A DNA stretch of 64,000 nt from Flavobacterium lacisediminis (GTDB lineage Bacteria > Bacteroidota > Bacteroidia > Flavobacteriales > Flavobacteriaceae), in the NCBI RefSeq assembly GCF_025909975.1, contig NZ_JAPCIO010000003.1:248001-312000 (forward strand), written 5' to 3'. The notes beneath the pieces are model-generated. The model worked only from the letters and a program-made list of their open reading frames with translations, did not search any database and was not told the DNA's origin. The position numbers and the translations under genes were made by a program. Within the stretch, counting starts at the first letter, position 1. Every line of letters begins with the position of its first letter. This document shows, in pieces, positions 1 through 8,528 of this stretch.

Positions 1-202
1 TTTCAAAGATAGTTCCAAAGAAAACTAAGTAAAGTGCAAATACAATTGTCCAATAAAAATTAGTTTGCGAAATTTTAAAATAATCAAATTGAGCATAATG
101 TCCAATTAATGCTAAAGTTAGCAATGTAAAAAACACATCCATTGCACGCAATAATATTTTGCGCTCTGAAATTTCAAAATGTATTTTTTGGGATGCACTC
201 AT
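1..202 (-). CDS. Polyprenyl glycosylphosphotransferase, N-terminal part (partial)
   Basis: This gene runs off the left edge of the window; only the first 67 codons are present, starting at an ATG at 200-202. The visible part begins MSASQKIHFEISERKILLRAMDV and continues into two hydrophobic stretches. That layout is typical of the amino-terminal membrane domain of long-form bacterial sugar transferases (the WcaJ/WbaP-type initiators that load the first hexose-1-phosphate onto undecaprenyl phosphate). The family assignment rests on resemblance of this start to flavobacterial homologues that I know. The catalytic PF02397 domain would lie outside the window, so the enzyme's integrity cannot be judged. 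It lies downstream of the glycosyltransferase at 376, after a 173-base gap, and so may be transcribed separately. Confidence 0.7.
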   Translation of the reverse strand, partial: MSASQKIHFEISERKILLRAMDVFFTLLTLALIGHYAQFDYFKISQTNFYWTIVFALYLVFFGTIFE

Positions 203-375
203 TTTATTATTATTCTAACGCAAAGTAACGAATTTAAAAGAAATAAGGAAACACCTATTACTTTTTTATCAATATAATAATAGTGCAAAGCATTATCATT
301 CGTAAATTTGACTAAATGTAGTATTTTTACTAGTTTATTAAAGAAACTTTAAAAAAATTTAATATTAAAGTAAAA

Positions 376-1383
376 TTATTTCAATAAGGAAACCCAGCTT
401 TGCTTTACTAATTCCCAATTCATTTGCTCTATAAAAGTTCTGGCATTAGTAATTAATAAATTAGATTTTGATTTGTTTTCTAATAAATCCAACACTGCCT
501 TTGTCATGGCCGTAGTGTCATTATCAGGAATCAATAAGGCATTTACTTCATCTGTCAATAAAAACGGAATCCCACCAACTTTAGTGCTTATTACTGGCAA
601 ACCTAATGCCATTGCCTCCATAACACTAACAGGAGTATTATCAAAATGTGTTGTATTGATAAAAATATCATGTTTAGAAGCTAATTTCCACCACTCTTCT
701 TTTGTTAATTGACCTGTAAAATCGACAGAAACGCCCATGGACTCAGCAAAATCTTTAGTGGTTTGTAAACTTCCATCTTTATCGGGTCCTACCATAGTTA
801 AAGTAGCGGAAGGGTATTTTTCCTGTAATTGTTTCAAAACTTTTACTGCCATTTTTGGATTATAAATGGAAGAAAAAGCACGAACCCATAGTAATTTTGG
901 AGCTAATTCAGTTCGCACTTTAAATTCGTACTTTTCAATTTCAATAGCGTTTGGAATATGGATTACATTATCAAAACCTTCTTTTTCAAAAGCCTGCTTC
1001 AAATACTCTGATGGCGCTACATTTTTATATGCATTTGCAAACACCTTTTTAGATAATGTAGGATTCTTTTTCAAGCGATTCGGTAAATCGCCACCATGTA
1101 AAATAGGAATATACTTAACATTAAAAAAACTTGCCAACTGACTACATAAAAAGGCATACCAAAAAGCTTTTGTGCTATAGGTATCAATCAAAATATAAGA
1201 TACTTGTTTGTGATACAAAATAACAGACCACATCATATCCAACATACGTAATGGGAAAGACTTTTTTTCAGAAGCGTAAAACACATAAATTCCCTCCTGC
1301 TCTAGTTGAAGTCCTAAAGTTTCAATAGTGGTTTTATTATAGCCATGCTTACTTAACCGATTCCCTAGGTACAGAATTTTCAT
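376..1383 (-). CDS. Glycosyltransferase family 4
   Basis: A 335-residue cytoplasmic GT-B enzyme that would transfer a sugar from a nucleotide donor onto the growing lipid-linked glycan. The carboxy-terminal half shows the GT4 donor-site pattern NTTHFDNTPVSVMEAMALGLPV followed by STKVGG, with the E-x7-E type glutamates that bind the nucleotide sugar. The amino-terminal half has the weaker acceptor-domain signature, including the LHGGDLPNR segment. The ATG start is inside the end of the upstream polymerase-like gene (35-base overlap), which argues for translational coupling. Donor and linkage cannot be read from sequence. No signal peptide or membrane segment is evident. Confidence 0.88.
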   Translation of the reverse strand: MKILYLGNRLSKHGYNKTTIETLGLQLEQEGIYVFYASEKKSFPLRMLDMMWSVILYHKQVSYILIDTYSTKAFWYAFLCSQLASFFNVKYIPILHGGDLPNRLKKNPTLSKKVFANAYKNVAPSEYLKQAFEKEGFDNVIHIPNAIEIEKYEFKVRTELAPKLLWVRAFSSIYNPKMAVKVLKQLQEKYPSATLTMVGPDKDGSLQTTKDFAESMGVSVDFTGQLTKEEWWKLASKHDIFINTTHFDNTPVSVMEAMALGLPVISTKVGGIPFLLTDEVNALLIPDNDTTAMTKAVLDLLENKSKSNLLITNARTFIEQMNWELVKQSWVSLLK

Positions 1384-2701
1384 CTACAAATTGAACTTTT
1401 AATAATGATAAGGCATACACAAAAGCAGGTGCTGCCAAACGCATGGCCGCATGATTTATGGTGAGTATCCAAAAAACAACGAAAGAAAAAAGAAAAATAT
1501 TCTGCTTGTTATTAAAATATAAAGCTAATGGAGTAGTAAGTAAAATTATTAATCCTAATAGACCTAATGATCCGTGTTCGGCTAACATTCTCGTAATTTC
1601 ATTATGAGAGGCGGCTTCAATTCCAGTTGTTTCTTCTCTATATTCTTTATTTTTACCTACTCCTACACCAAAAATAGGATTATCTAAGAACATATTAAAT
1701 TCTGACTCTATTAATTTTTCTCTACCTGTTAGCTTACTTTCTTTTACTCTTCCTTTTGCATCTTGATTTGCATAACGCTTATCAATTAAACCACTTGTTT
1801 GAAGTGAGCTATAAGTCCAAACTCCCAAAAAAGCAACAAAACCAAGCACAACAAATATGACAATTTTGTTTTTTGCTTTTGAGTTGGTGTTAAAAAACAA
1901 GTAAATCATCAAAAGAATAATCATTAAAACCCCAGTAATTATTCCTCCTCTTGAAAAAGTAACAATTCCTCTAAAACTTATGAATAGAAACAAAATCAAA
2001 TTGATTAATAAAATTCCTTTTGTTTTTGAACTTAGAACAATCTTTGTGAAGAAAAGAAAAATACCTAAACCTAAAATCGTAGAAACCTGATTAGGTCCAA
2101 ATCCTCCAGAAGTTTTAAAATTAGACTGCGTATTAAACACCACTTCTTTTACACTTGGCGTGTACAAATACATAAATACTAATGTAGCTATTAAAGGAAA
2201 GGCCAGCATGTCTATGATGGTCAATACTTGTTTAAGCGTTACTTTTCTTTGATAACAATAAATCGCACAAACAGTCAAACAAACTGGTCCTACAATATTG
2301 AAAGTAATGGCTTTTCTAATATCTGTCTCATAATCTAATGTAAAAAATGAAAGAATGACACTTGGGAGTAATAACAAACCAAAAATCCAATATAAGATAG
2401 CGTTTTTGGAAAATCCTCTAAAAAGCATTCCTATAATCAAGATTCCCATTACGCCATATTTAGCATACTGTTCAAAAATGATACCTTGAGTCATGCGCAA
2501 AAAAACCTCTGCCCCCACTATGTAAGCTGCTACATATAAAGCTTCATTATTGGAATTTTTCCTTAAAATCACATAGCGAAAACCAACCAAAATAATAGTA
2601 ACCGCATACACTTTTGAAATTGGTGGAACAAAAAAAATTGCCAATCCAATTAGAACGTGTATAATTACAAACTTTAAATACTGTAGGGTTTCGCTATTCA
2701 T
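1349..2701 (-). CDS. O-antigen polymerase/ligase-like membrane protein (Wzy/WaaL type)
   Basis: A 450-residue protein made almost entirely of hydrophobic helices (roughly ten or more), with one large hydrophilic loop at about residues 300-375. The loop contains GREKLIESEFNMFLDNPIFG, then GVG and ASHNEITRMLAEHGSLGLLG. The G-x-G, SHN and E-x-G-x-x-G elements are the signature of the Wzy_C/O-antigen ligase family. Members either polymerise lipid-linked repeat units or ligate glycan to lipid A-core at the periplasmic face; sequence alone does not decide which. It overlaps the start of the next gene by 35 bases, and its ATG overlaps the stop of the preceding gene by 4 bases. No Wzx flippase is visible in the window, which is odd if this is a Wzy polymerase. 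Confidence 0.85.
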   Translation of the reverse strand: MNSETLQYLKFVIIHVLIGLAIFFVPPISKVYAVTIILVGFRYVILRKNSNNEALYVAAYIVGAEVFLRMTQGIIFEQYAKYGVMGILIIGMLFRGFSKNAILYWIFGLLLLPSVILSFFTLDYETDIRKAITFNIVGPVCLTVCAIYCYQRKVTLKQVLTIIDMLAFPLIATLVFMYLYTPSVKEVVFNTQSNFKTSGGFGPNQVSTILGLGIFLFFTKIVLSSKTKGILLINLILFLFISFRGIVTFSRGGIITGVLMIILLMIYLFFNTNSKAKNKIVIFVVLGFVAFLGVWTYSSLQTSGLIDKRYANQDAKGRVKESKLTGREKLIESEFNMFLDNPIFGVGVGKNKEYREETTGIEAASHNEITRMLAEHGSLGLLGLIILLTTPLALYFNNKQNIFLFSFVVFWILTINHAAMRLAAPAFVYALSLLKVQFVDENSVPRESVK

Positions 2702-3789
2702 AAGTTTTTTTGATAGGCATCAATAATTTTTTGAATCACTTTTTCAGGTGCGTAATTTGCTTTTACAAAAGTATTCAAATTTTTAGCTAGACCATCATTT
2801 TTATGAGATTCATTTGCTATTTTAATAAGAGCGCTTTGAAGTTGCGCTTCATTATCTGACGCTATTAAATAACCTGTTACTTCATTCTGAATAATTGTAC
2901 TGCAATAGCCTACATTTGAACTAATAACAGTTAATCCAGCCATTCCATATTCCAATAAAGTTACAGGAAACCCTTCATAACTTGAGACTAAAATCCCCAC
3001 TTTTGCTTGATTCAAAATTGATTTTACATCATTGCAAGAACCATAAATAAAAACAGCCTCTTTTAAATTATTTTGTTTGATAAAATCTTTCAAATCCTCT
3101 GAATAATCGTCTAACTTATCTTTTCCTATTAAATGCAACGTCCAACCTTCATTAGCTATTTTACTAGCTAAAAATGATTTTAATGCTAAAATATGATTTT
3201 TAGGATGATGAAGATTAGCTAAAAATACGATTCTTTTATTTGGAGTTCCATTTAAAATGGTAACGGGAATTTCGACTTCTGAATCCGAAGTAAAATTGGA
3301 AAGAAACTCCACATTTTTAACCCATAATTTTTTTTGTGCCCAATCTTTTAGTGCTTCATTCACTGTAAAAACACAACTAAAAAAAACAGAAAAAAAACGA
3401 AGCAAAAAATAACCTTCTTGAGATTTAACGCGATTTCCAAAATGATCGTGCCAAAAAATTTGAACAGACGGCATCGTTAACTTTAGTAAAACAGCGAAAA
3501 AATAAGAGCTTCCATGAGCGTGAACTGTATTTACTTTATTTGTTTTTATAAAAGTTCTTAAACGAAATAACGCGCTAAAGTCAATAGCCTTCATTTTATT
3601 TACAAAAGCATATCCTACTTTTTTATTGATTGTATTTTTCAAACCACCTTCCAATCGGGTAACAACCAATCCTGAAAAAGCTACTTCCTCTGCAAGCCTA
3701 TTCGCAATAGTTACTGCCATACGCTCAGCTCCGCCAGGTTCTAGACTATCAATTAATTGAATAACACGTATTTCTTTGGAAAAAGCCAA
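2698..3789 (-). CDS. Glycosyltransferase family 4 (TTG start)
   Basis: A 363-residue GT-B glycosyltransferase. The amino terminus has LIDSLEPGGAERMAVTIA, the classical GT4 acceptor-domain motif with the GGAER loop, and VHAHGS near residue 90. The carboxy-terminal half carries the donor motif SSYEGFPVTLLEYGMAGLTV. The start is TTG at 3787-3789: an in-frame stop lies three codons upstream and no ATG precedes the GGAER motif, so TTG is the only reasonable start. It ends 4 bases inside the next gene's start. Its upstream gap of 126 bases has no convincing promoter. The transferred sugar is unknown. Confidence 0.87.
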   Translation of the reverse strand: MAFSKEIRVIQLIDSLEPGGAERMAVTIANRLAEEVAFSGLVVTRLEGGLKNTINKKVGYAFVNKMKAIDFSALFRLRTFIKTNKVNTVHAHGSSYFFAVLLKLTMPSVQIFWHDHFGNRVKSQEGYFLLRFFSVFFSCVFTVNEALKDWAQKKLWVKNVEFLSNFTSDSEVEIPVTILNGTPNKRIVFLANLHHPKNHILALKSFLASKIANEGWTLHLIGKDKLDDYSEDLKDFIKQNNLKEAVFIYGSCNDVKSILNQAKVGILVSSYEGFPVTLLEYGMAGLTVISSNVGYCSTIIQNEVTGYLIASDNEAQLQSALIKIANESHKNDGLAKNLNTFVKANYAPEKVIQKIIDAYQKNL

Positions 3790-3915
3790 TGATAATTACT
3801 TATTTAGTTGAGGATGTAAAAATAGAAAAAAATAGAAAGAAGAAGGACAAGTTCAAAGACAAAATCAATAATACTTTCAATTAAAGATTTCTATTAAAAA
3901 TAAGTATAAATTTAA

Positions 3916-5043
3916 CTATTCTTTGAGCAATTTGCTGATTTCCGTTTCAAACTTATCTGTGGTAAATTGTCTAGACCAAACTTGTCCATCAGTTGCCATT
4001 TTTTGATATAATTCTTGGTTGTTTATAATAGTTGTTATTTTACTAATATCTTGATTTAATTCTTCTTTTAAAATCACACCTCTATTTCCATTTCCCATCA
4101 TATAGGGAACACAAGAAACAGGGGATGCTATTGGCACACAACCCCAAAACATAGCTTCCGCTACTACTTTTGGCCAACCTTCACTTTTTGAAGGCAAAAT
4201 TAAAAAATGACTATTTTGATACCCTTTTAAAACCGTTTCTTTAGTTTGATTTCCTTTTAAAGTTACAATACTTTCTAAATTATTTTGGGCTATATAAAGT
4301 TCTAATTCTTTTCGTAAAACACCTTCTCCATAAAGTTCAAGTATTACTTTTTCCCCTCTTTTATTCAACTCTTCAACAAGTTGAATAACATACAAAGGCT
4401 GTTTCCCTTTAGATAGCGTTCCAACAAATAAAAACTTAATTACTTCATTATTGACACTTCTTATTTCACAACTTGAATTTCTTACTTCATTCTCACTATA
4501 AGTAGCAGTAAAAAATGATTTAATATTCTTTGTGCTTCCTTCCCATTTGCCATAAACTAAAACCTGCATATTTCGAGTTAAAAAAGTATTGGATAAAATC
4601 CATTTTTGAAGACGATAACTCCAAGGTTGTTTACTTTTTGGATCCCAATTTCCTGCATATTTTGCAGTTTTTTGTTTATTAGGAAATAATATTTGAACTA
4701 GAGCTCCTATTAATCCCATGTTACCGGGACAACGTAAGTGAATATGGTCGGCTTGAGCCATTGCTATGTAAACTACTTTAAATAATATAGGGAGCTTAAA
4801 TATCGTTTTTATTATATTTTGTAATGAAGTAATTTCAAACTCAAGAACATCAATAAATTGAAGTTTGGAATGAATATATTTTTCATGAATTGGATTTATA
4901 GGTCCTTCAACGAGAGGAGCTACCACTTGAACCTCATCAACATATTTGAACCAAATATTCATTTCACGGATATAGGGAGCATAACCAAAATATTGATTAT
5001 CACTTTTTATATGCTGAACATGAGTTATTATACAAATTCTCAT
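3916..5043 (-). CDS. Glycosyltransferase family 4
   Basis: A 375-residue GT-B protein. The donor-binding half shows FVGTLSKGKQPLYVIQL around residues 210-225 and LPSKSEGWPKVVAEAMFWGC further on, the GT4 pattern with paired glutamates. The amino-terminal half contains HLRCPGNMG. Its ATG at 5041-5043 forms a TAATG junction with the stop of the preceding gene, so the two are translationally coupled. It is probably one of the cytoplasmic enzymes assembling the repeat unit. Substrates cannot be predicted. Confidence 0.86.
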   Translation of the reverse strand: MRICIITHVQHIKSDNQYFGYAPYIREMNIWFKYVDEVQVVAPLVEGPINPIHEKYIHSKLQFIDVLEFEITSLQNIIKTIFKLPILFKVVYIAMAQADHIHLRCPGNMGLIGALVQILFPNKQKTAKYAGNWDPKSKQPWSYRLQKWILSNTFLTRNMQVLVYGKWEGSTKNIKSFFTATYSENEVRNSSCEIRSVNNEVIKFLFVGTLSKGKQPLYVIQLVEELNKRGEKVILELYGEGVLRKELELYIAQNNLESIVTLKGNQTKETVLKGYQNSHFLILPSKSEGWPKVVAEAMFWGCVPIASPVSCVPYMMGNGNRGVILKEELNQDISKITTIINNQELYQKMATDGQVWSRQFTTDKFETEISKLLKE

Positions 5044-6185
5044 TAATGAATACTTTTATAAAATATAATATCTTTTAAAACAATAGTTTTAATTTCAAAT
5101 TGTTGTAAAACTGATTGCCTTCCTTTTTTTGCTATTTCTTGTGCTTTTTGGGGGTTACTTAAAACTTGAATAATAGTATTAGCGATTTCTCTTGGTTCGT
5201 GGGGATTGCATAACCAACCTGTTTCACCATTAGCAATCACTTCGGGACCTGGTCCTAATTTTGTAAAGATTACGGGTTTCTCCATTGCCATGGCTTCTGG
5301 AGCTACTAATCCTAAGGTTTCCATATGGGAAGGAAATACACAAACGGCAGCTTTTACATAGATATTTGGAATTTCTGCGAAAGATACAGCACCATGAAAA
5401 ATAACATCCTTAGCATATTCACCCAATTTTGGTAATTCTATTTCTTGTAGCATTTTGACATAAGAACTTCCATCTGGAAACAACCAATCTCTTCCATATA
5501 AATTCAAAATAGCATTCGGAAATTTTTCTTTCACTTCTGGAAAAGATTGAATCAATTGACGTACCCCTTTCTTCTCACAAATAGTCCCAGCAAAAGTGAT
5601 ATTATTCACTTCAATTGCTACATCTTTAGGCTGAAACAATTGGCTATTAATTGGGTTAAAAATAACTTCTATTGGCTTGTTATGATAACTTAAATACTTA
5701 GAAGTATGGCTTTTAACATAATTGGAAACCGCGATAAAAGCATCTGCCTTTTTAAAAGAGCGTTTTTCTTGAAATCCTTTCCACCAATTAATCCCTCTAT
5801 TTTCTCCTTCAGCAAAAAAATGATGGCCGCCATGTAAGCGAATGATGTATTTTATATCTTTTATTTTTGGTAAAAATGCAAAAGATAATTCGGCTCCTTC
5901 TACTATATCAATCGGATTTTTCTTATGAATTGCAGCAATAGTTTTGGAAATATTTTTTGAATTGAAATACCAAGCCAATCCTTTTACTTTACTTTTTTGA
6001 ATTCGAATTACGTTAACACCATTAACATTTTCGGTTTCATCTGAAAGCACATAATTTAAACCCACAACGGTAACTCGAATTCCTTTACCCACTAAGGCTT
6101 CCGCCATAGTTTTTACAAAACTACCCAAACCTCCATGTGGAAAGCCTGCTTTTGGATATTCGTTGGTTAAGAAACAGATGTGCAT
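5043..6185 (-). CDS. Glycosyltransferase family 4
   Basis: A 380-residue GT-B enzyme. It begins with MHICFLTNEYP followed by HGGLGSFVKTMAEAL, the typical GT4 amino-terminal glycine-rich loop. It has FAGTICEKKGVRQLIQSFPE at the start of the donor domain and FPSHMETLGLVAPEAMAMEK with GPGPEVI at the nucleotide-sugar site. A one-base TAATG overlap joins it to the gene at 3916, and it follows directly after the stop of the gene at 6186. It belongs to the contiguous glycosyltransferase block at the distal end of the locus. The sugar it transfers is unknown. Confidence 0.87.
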   Translation of the reverse strand: MHICFLTNEYPKAGFPHGGLGSFVKTMAEALVGKGIRVTVVGLNYVLSDETENVNGVNVIRIQKSKVKGLAWYFNSKNISKTIAAIHKKNPIDIVEGAELSFAFLPKIKDIKYIIRLHGGHHFFAEGENRGINWWKGFQEKRSFKKADAFIAVSNYVKSHTSKYLSYHNKPIEVIFNPINSQLFQPKDVAIEVNNITFAGTICEKKGVRQLIQSFPEVKEKFPNAILNLYGRDWLFPDGSSYVKMLQEIELPKLGEYAKDVIFHGAVSFAEIPNIYVKAAVCVFPSHMETLGLVAPEAMAMEKPVIFTKLGPGPEVIANGETGWLCNPHEPREIANTIIQVLSNPQKAQEIAKKGRQSVLQQFEIKTIVLKDIIFYKSIH

Positions 6186-7568
6186 TTAGTTAATTATTGA
6201 ATTTGTTACTGCATTGGATGAAGTATCATAATCTCCTAATACTTTCTCTATCCAAATATTTGTTGATTGATTCCATTTCAAATCTGTAAGCAATTGATTT
6301 ATTTCTTCTTTTTGCTGCCACCAAATAACAACATTTTTATTGGGCATACTTTTAAAATGCTGAAATTTATAAATTATTTTTACAGACCAATCTGGATTTA
6401 CCTTTGTATTCTGATCATAATCTATATATATACATGGTTTATCAAACATCCCAAAATCAAAAGCCATAGTAGAACCTAAATTTATTACCAAATCACTGTA
6501 ATACACTGTTGAAACTAATAACTTAACATCCTCAGGTAATGGATAAATAGTTGTCCAACTACTATTTGGCTCAAAATTCCACAAAGGTGGCGCTTGCTTT
6601 ATTAAATTAGGATATTTTGAAATTATTTTATCAAATCTACCTGAAATATCTACAGGACATCTTCTCAATAAAATTTGATATTTATTATCTAAATTATTTT
6701 TAATTAACTCATCTGCTAAATCATCCAAGTATTGTGGATCATCTGGACAAGTTAACACATCATCTCCTGAATAACAAATAATTTTTTTATTTGTATCCAA
6801 ACTATATCTTTTATAAAAATCATCTTTAGGGATAATATTTTCGGGGTTTTGGTAACATTCAAACTGAGGAGTCCCTGTAACAAAAATTTGGTCTGAAACA
6901 ATTTCTGGATAATATAATTTCAATTCTTCCTTCATATAATCGGACCAAACCAAATATTTATCAGCTTGCAATGCCATTCTTGCTTTTGGTAAATTATCCC
7001 AAGAATAAATCACAGTGATAGTTTCAATCCCTAAATCTTTTGCGGCAGCGAAAACAGTAGCACATTGCACACCTCTTTGATGCGAACAAAATATTTTTTC
7101 AGGAGCTACCTCTATAAGAATTTTTCTTATATCGGAATAAAAAAATGTATTTCTTATAGCTTTTTGATACCTCTTTTCAAGCTTTAAAATACTCTTGTAA
7201 TTAGTAAAACCCATCGAGACCATCTCAATACACTTATAAAATAATGATTTAAAAAAACCTTTATGATTGGTTTTCCAATTGGTTAAAATAGATGGATTAT
7301 TTACTAATTTAGCATTATATTTCAAACGTGACAAGCAAATTAATTCTCTAAGAAACTTTTCTTTTAAAGATTCTGAATATTTAGGAATTGTTAAAGAATT
7401 TTGAATGTTTGTGATTTCTTTTACTCCTTGTTCTGTTTTATCATCAAACGCATGAAACAAAACCAATTCATCTTCGGCACCCTTAAAAACATTAGAATAT
7501 AAATAATTTCGAATCCCTACTCCATCCGGGAAAAGTAACATTATTTTTTTATTAAAAGATTTTGACAT
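6186..7568 (-). CDS. Probable GT-B-fold surface carbohydrate transferase of unknown specificity
   Basis: A 460-residue protein that I do not recognise as a named family. It starts KKIMLLFPDGVGIRNYLYS. In the middle it has FCSHQRGVQCATVFAAAKDL and ITVIYSWDNLPKA, and later VWSDYMKEEL and FVTGTPQFECY. Near the carboxy terminus it has STVYYSDLVINLGSTMAFD followed by DKPCIYIDYD. The order (a His-containing acceptor half, GTPQF at the interdomain turn, then a serine/asparagine-rich donor loop ahead of DKPC) resembles GT-B enzymes and CDP-glycerol glycerophosphotransferase-like proteins. It lies between the acylation pairs and a run of GT4 genes. It may transfer sialic acid or another charged unit, but that is inference from context only. 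Confidence 0.55.
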   Translation of the reverse strand: MSKSFNKKIMLLFPDGVGIRNYLYSNVFKGAEDELVLFHAFDDKTEQGVKEITNIQNSLTIPKYSESLKEKFLRELICLSRLKYNAKLVNNPSILTNWKTNHKGFFKSLFYKCIEMVSMGFTNYKSILKLEKRYQKAIRNTFFYSDIRKILIEVAPEKIFCSHQRGVQCATVFAAAKDLGIETITVIYSWDNLPKARMALQADKYLVWSDYMKEELKLYYPEIVSDQIFVTGTPQFECYQNPENIIPKDDFYKRYSLDTNKKIICYSGDDVLTCPDDPQYLDDLADELIKNNLDNKYQILLRRCPVDISGRFDKIISKYPNLIKQAPPLWNFEPNSSWTTIYPLPEDVKLLVSTVYYSDLVINLGSTMAFDFGMFDKPCIYIDYDQNTKVNPDWSVKIIYKFQHFKSMPNKNVVIWWQQKEEINQLLTDLKWNQSTNIWIEKVLGDYDTSSNAVTNSIIN

Positions 7569-7631
7569 TCGATATTAATTTATTCAAACAAAAATACAGA
7601 TAATACTAGAAGTTTTTTTAACAAAAATAAA

Positions 7632-8528
7632 TTACTTACGGTTAGCATTTCGAATCGTATTAAATTGGACAGCAAAATCTTCGGAACATTGGGTTCTACC
7701 CAAACTGTTCACATGTAAATTATCATAAAAAAGACTATCTACCGAAATAAAATCGGAATGATTTACAAAGTAATCCTTCGCATTCGATTTTACCGAATTT
7801 TTATAAAGTGGTGATTGGTACAAAACCAATGTTATTCCCTGTTTCTGACAAAAATCTTTTATTTTTTTGAAATAAGGATTATTAAATTGCATTGCTGTGG
7901 TCGTTGCTTCTGCTTGTATTGGAGCTCCTAAATTAGGATAGCTGTAATTTCCTTTTTCATCAAAACGATTGCGTTTTTCTGGTTTCAAAATGGTGAATAG
8001 AGAAGGATAAAAAAGTTCCGTATTGTAATAACTAACACCCACCAAAGGAAAATAAGTCGCATATTTTAAAACCGGAAAACCCTCATATGGAATAGTTTGA
8101 TAATATTCACGAACTGCGGTTGTGTTACGTTCCGACAAGAAACGATAATCGTTATTATTCAAAACTGGATTTTCATTTGCTAAATCCCAAGGCGTTACTG
8201 CTAAAACCAGATAATCCGTTGTTTTTTGTTGTTGGTAGAAAAATTGCAACATCAAATAATGGGAACTCAAAGCGGAATCATCCATGCTAATATTCAAACC
8301 CTTTGTTTTTAATTTTTCGTCGATTAATTTCGTATCTAACGTAGTTAACCCGGTGCTAGAACCTAACACCACATAATCAAAATGTTTTTCTTTTACCCCA
8401 TTTTTAACAAATTGAGGTTTATATAAATTCGATTTCCCAATAAAATATAAAGACAGCCAAGCGATTCCATTTCCAATTAAGAGAATGAAAAAAGTATAAA
8501 GCACTATTTTAGTTAAAAACTTTTTCAT
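7632..8528 (-). CDS. SGNH-type membrane-anchored esterase/acyltransferase partner (DltD/AlgX-like)
   Basis: A 298-residue protein with a single amino-terminal hydrophobic anchor (about residues 7-30) and an extracytoplasmic SGNH-hydrolase-like domain. The nucleophile block is VVLGSSTGL with GSS at 56-58, and the catalytic Asp/His pair is YDNLHVNSLG with Asp269 and His272. In alginate, cellulose and teichoic acid systems, such proteins work with an MBOAT membrane protein to move an acyl group onto the exported polysaccharide. Here the partner gene (8528-9955) precedes it with a one-base TAATG overlap. The pair is one of two tandem copies. The acyl group and acceptor sugar are unknown. Confidence 0.8.
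   Translation of the reverse strand: MKKFLTKIVLYTFFILLIGNGIAWLSLYFIGKSNLYKPQFVKNGVKEKHFDYVVLGSSTGLTTLDTKLIDEKLKTKGLNISMDDSALSSHYLMLQFFYQQQKTTDYLVLAVTPWDLANENPVLNNNDYRFLSERNTTAVREYYQTIPYEGFPVLKYATYFPLVGVSYYNTELFYPSLFTILKPEKRNRFDEKGNYSYPNLGAPIQAEATTTAMQFNNPYFKKIKDFCQKQGITLVLYQSPLYKNSVKSNAKDYFVNHSDFISVDSLFYDNLHVNSLGRTQCSEDFAVQFNTIRNANRK

Noticed and set aside
346-371. Terminator hairpin downstream of the glycosyltransferase at 376
   Set aside because: The only pairing (ACTTTAA with TTAAAGT) is seven bases of almost pure A and T, too weak to claim.
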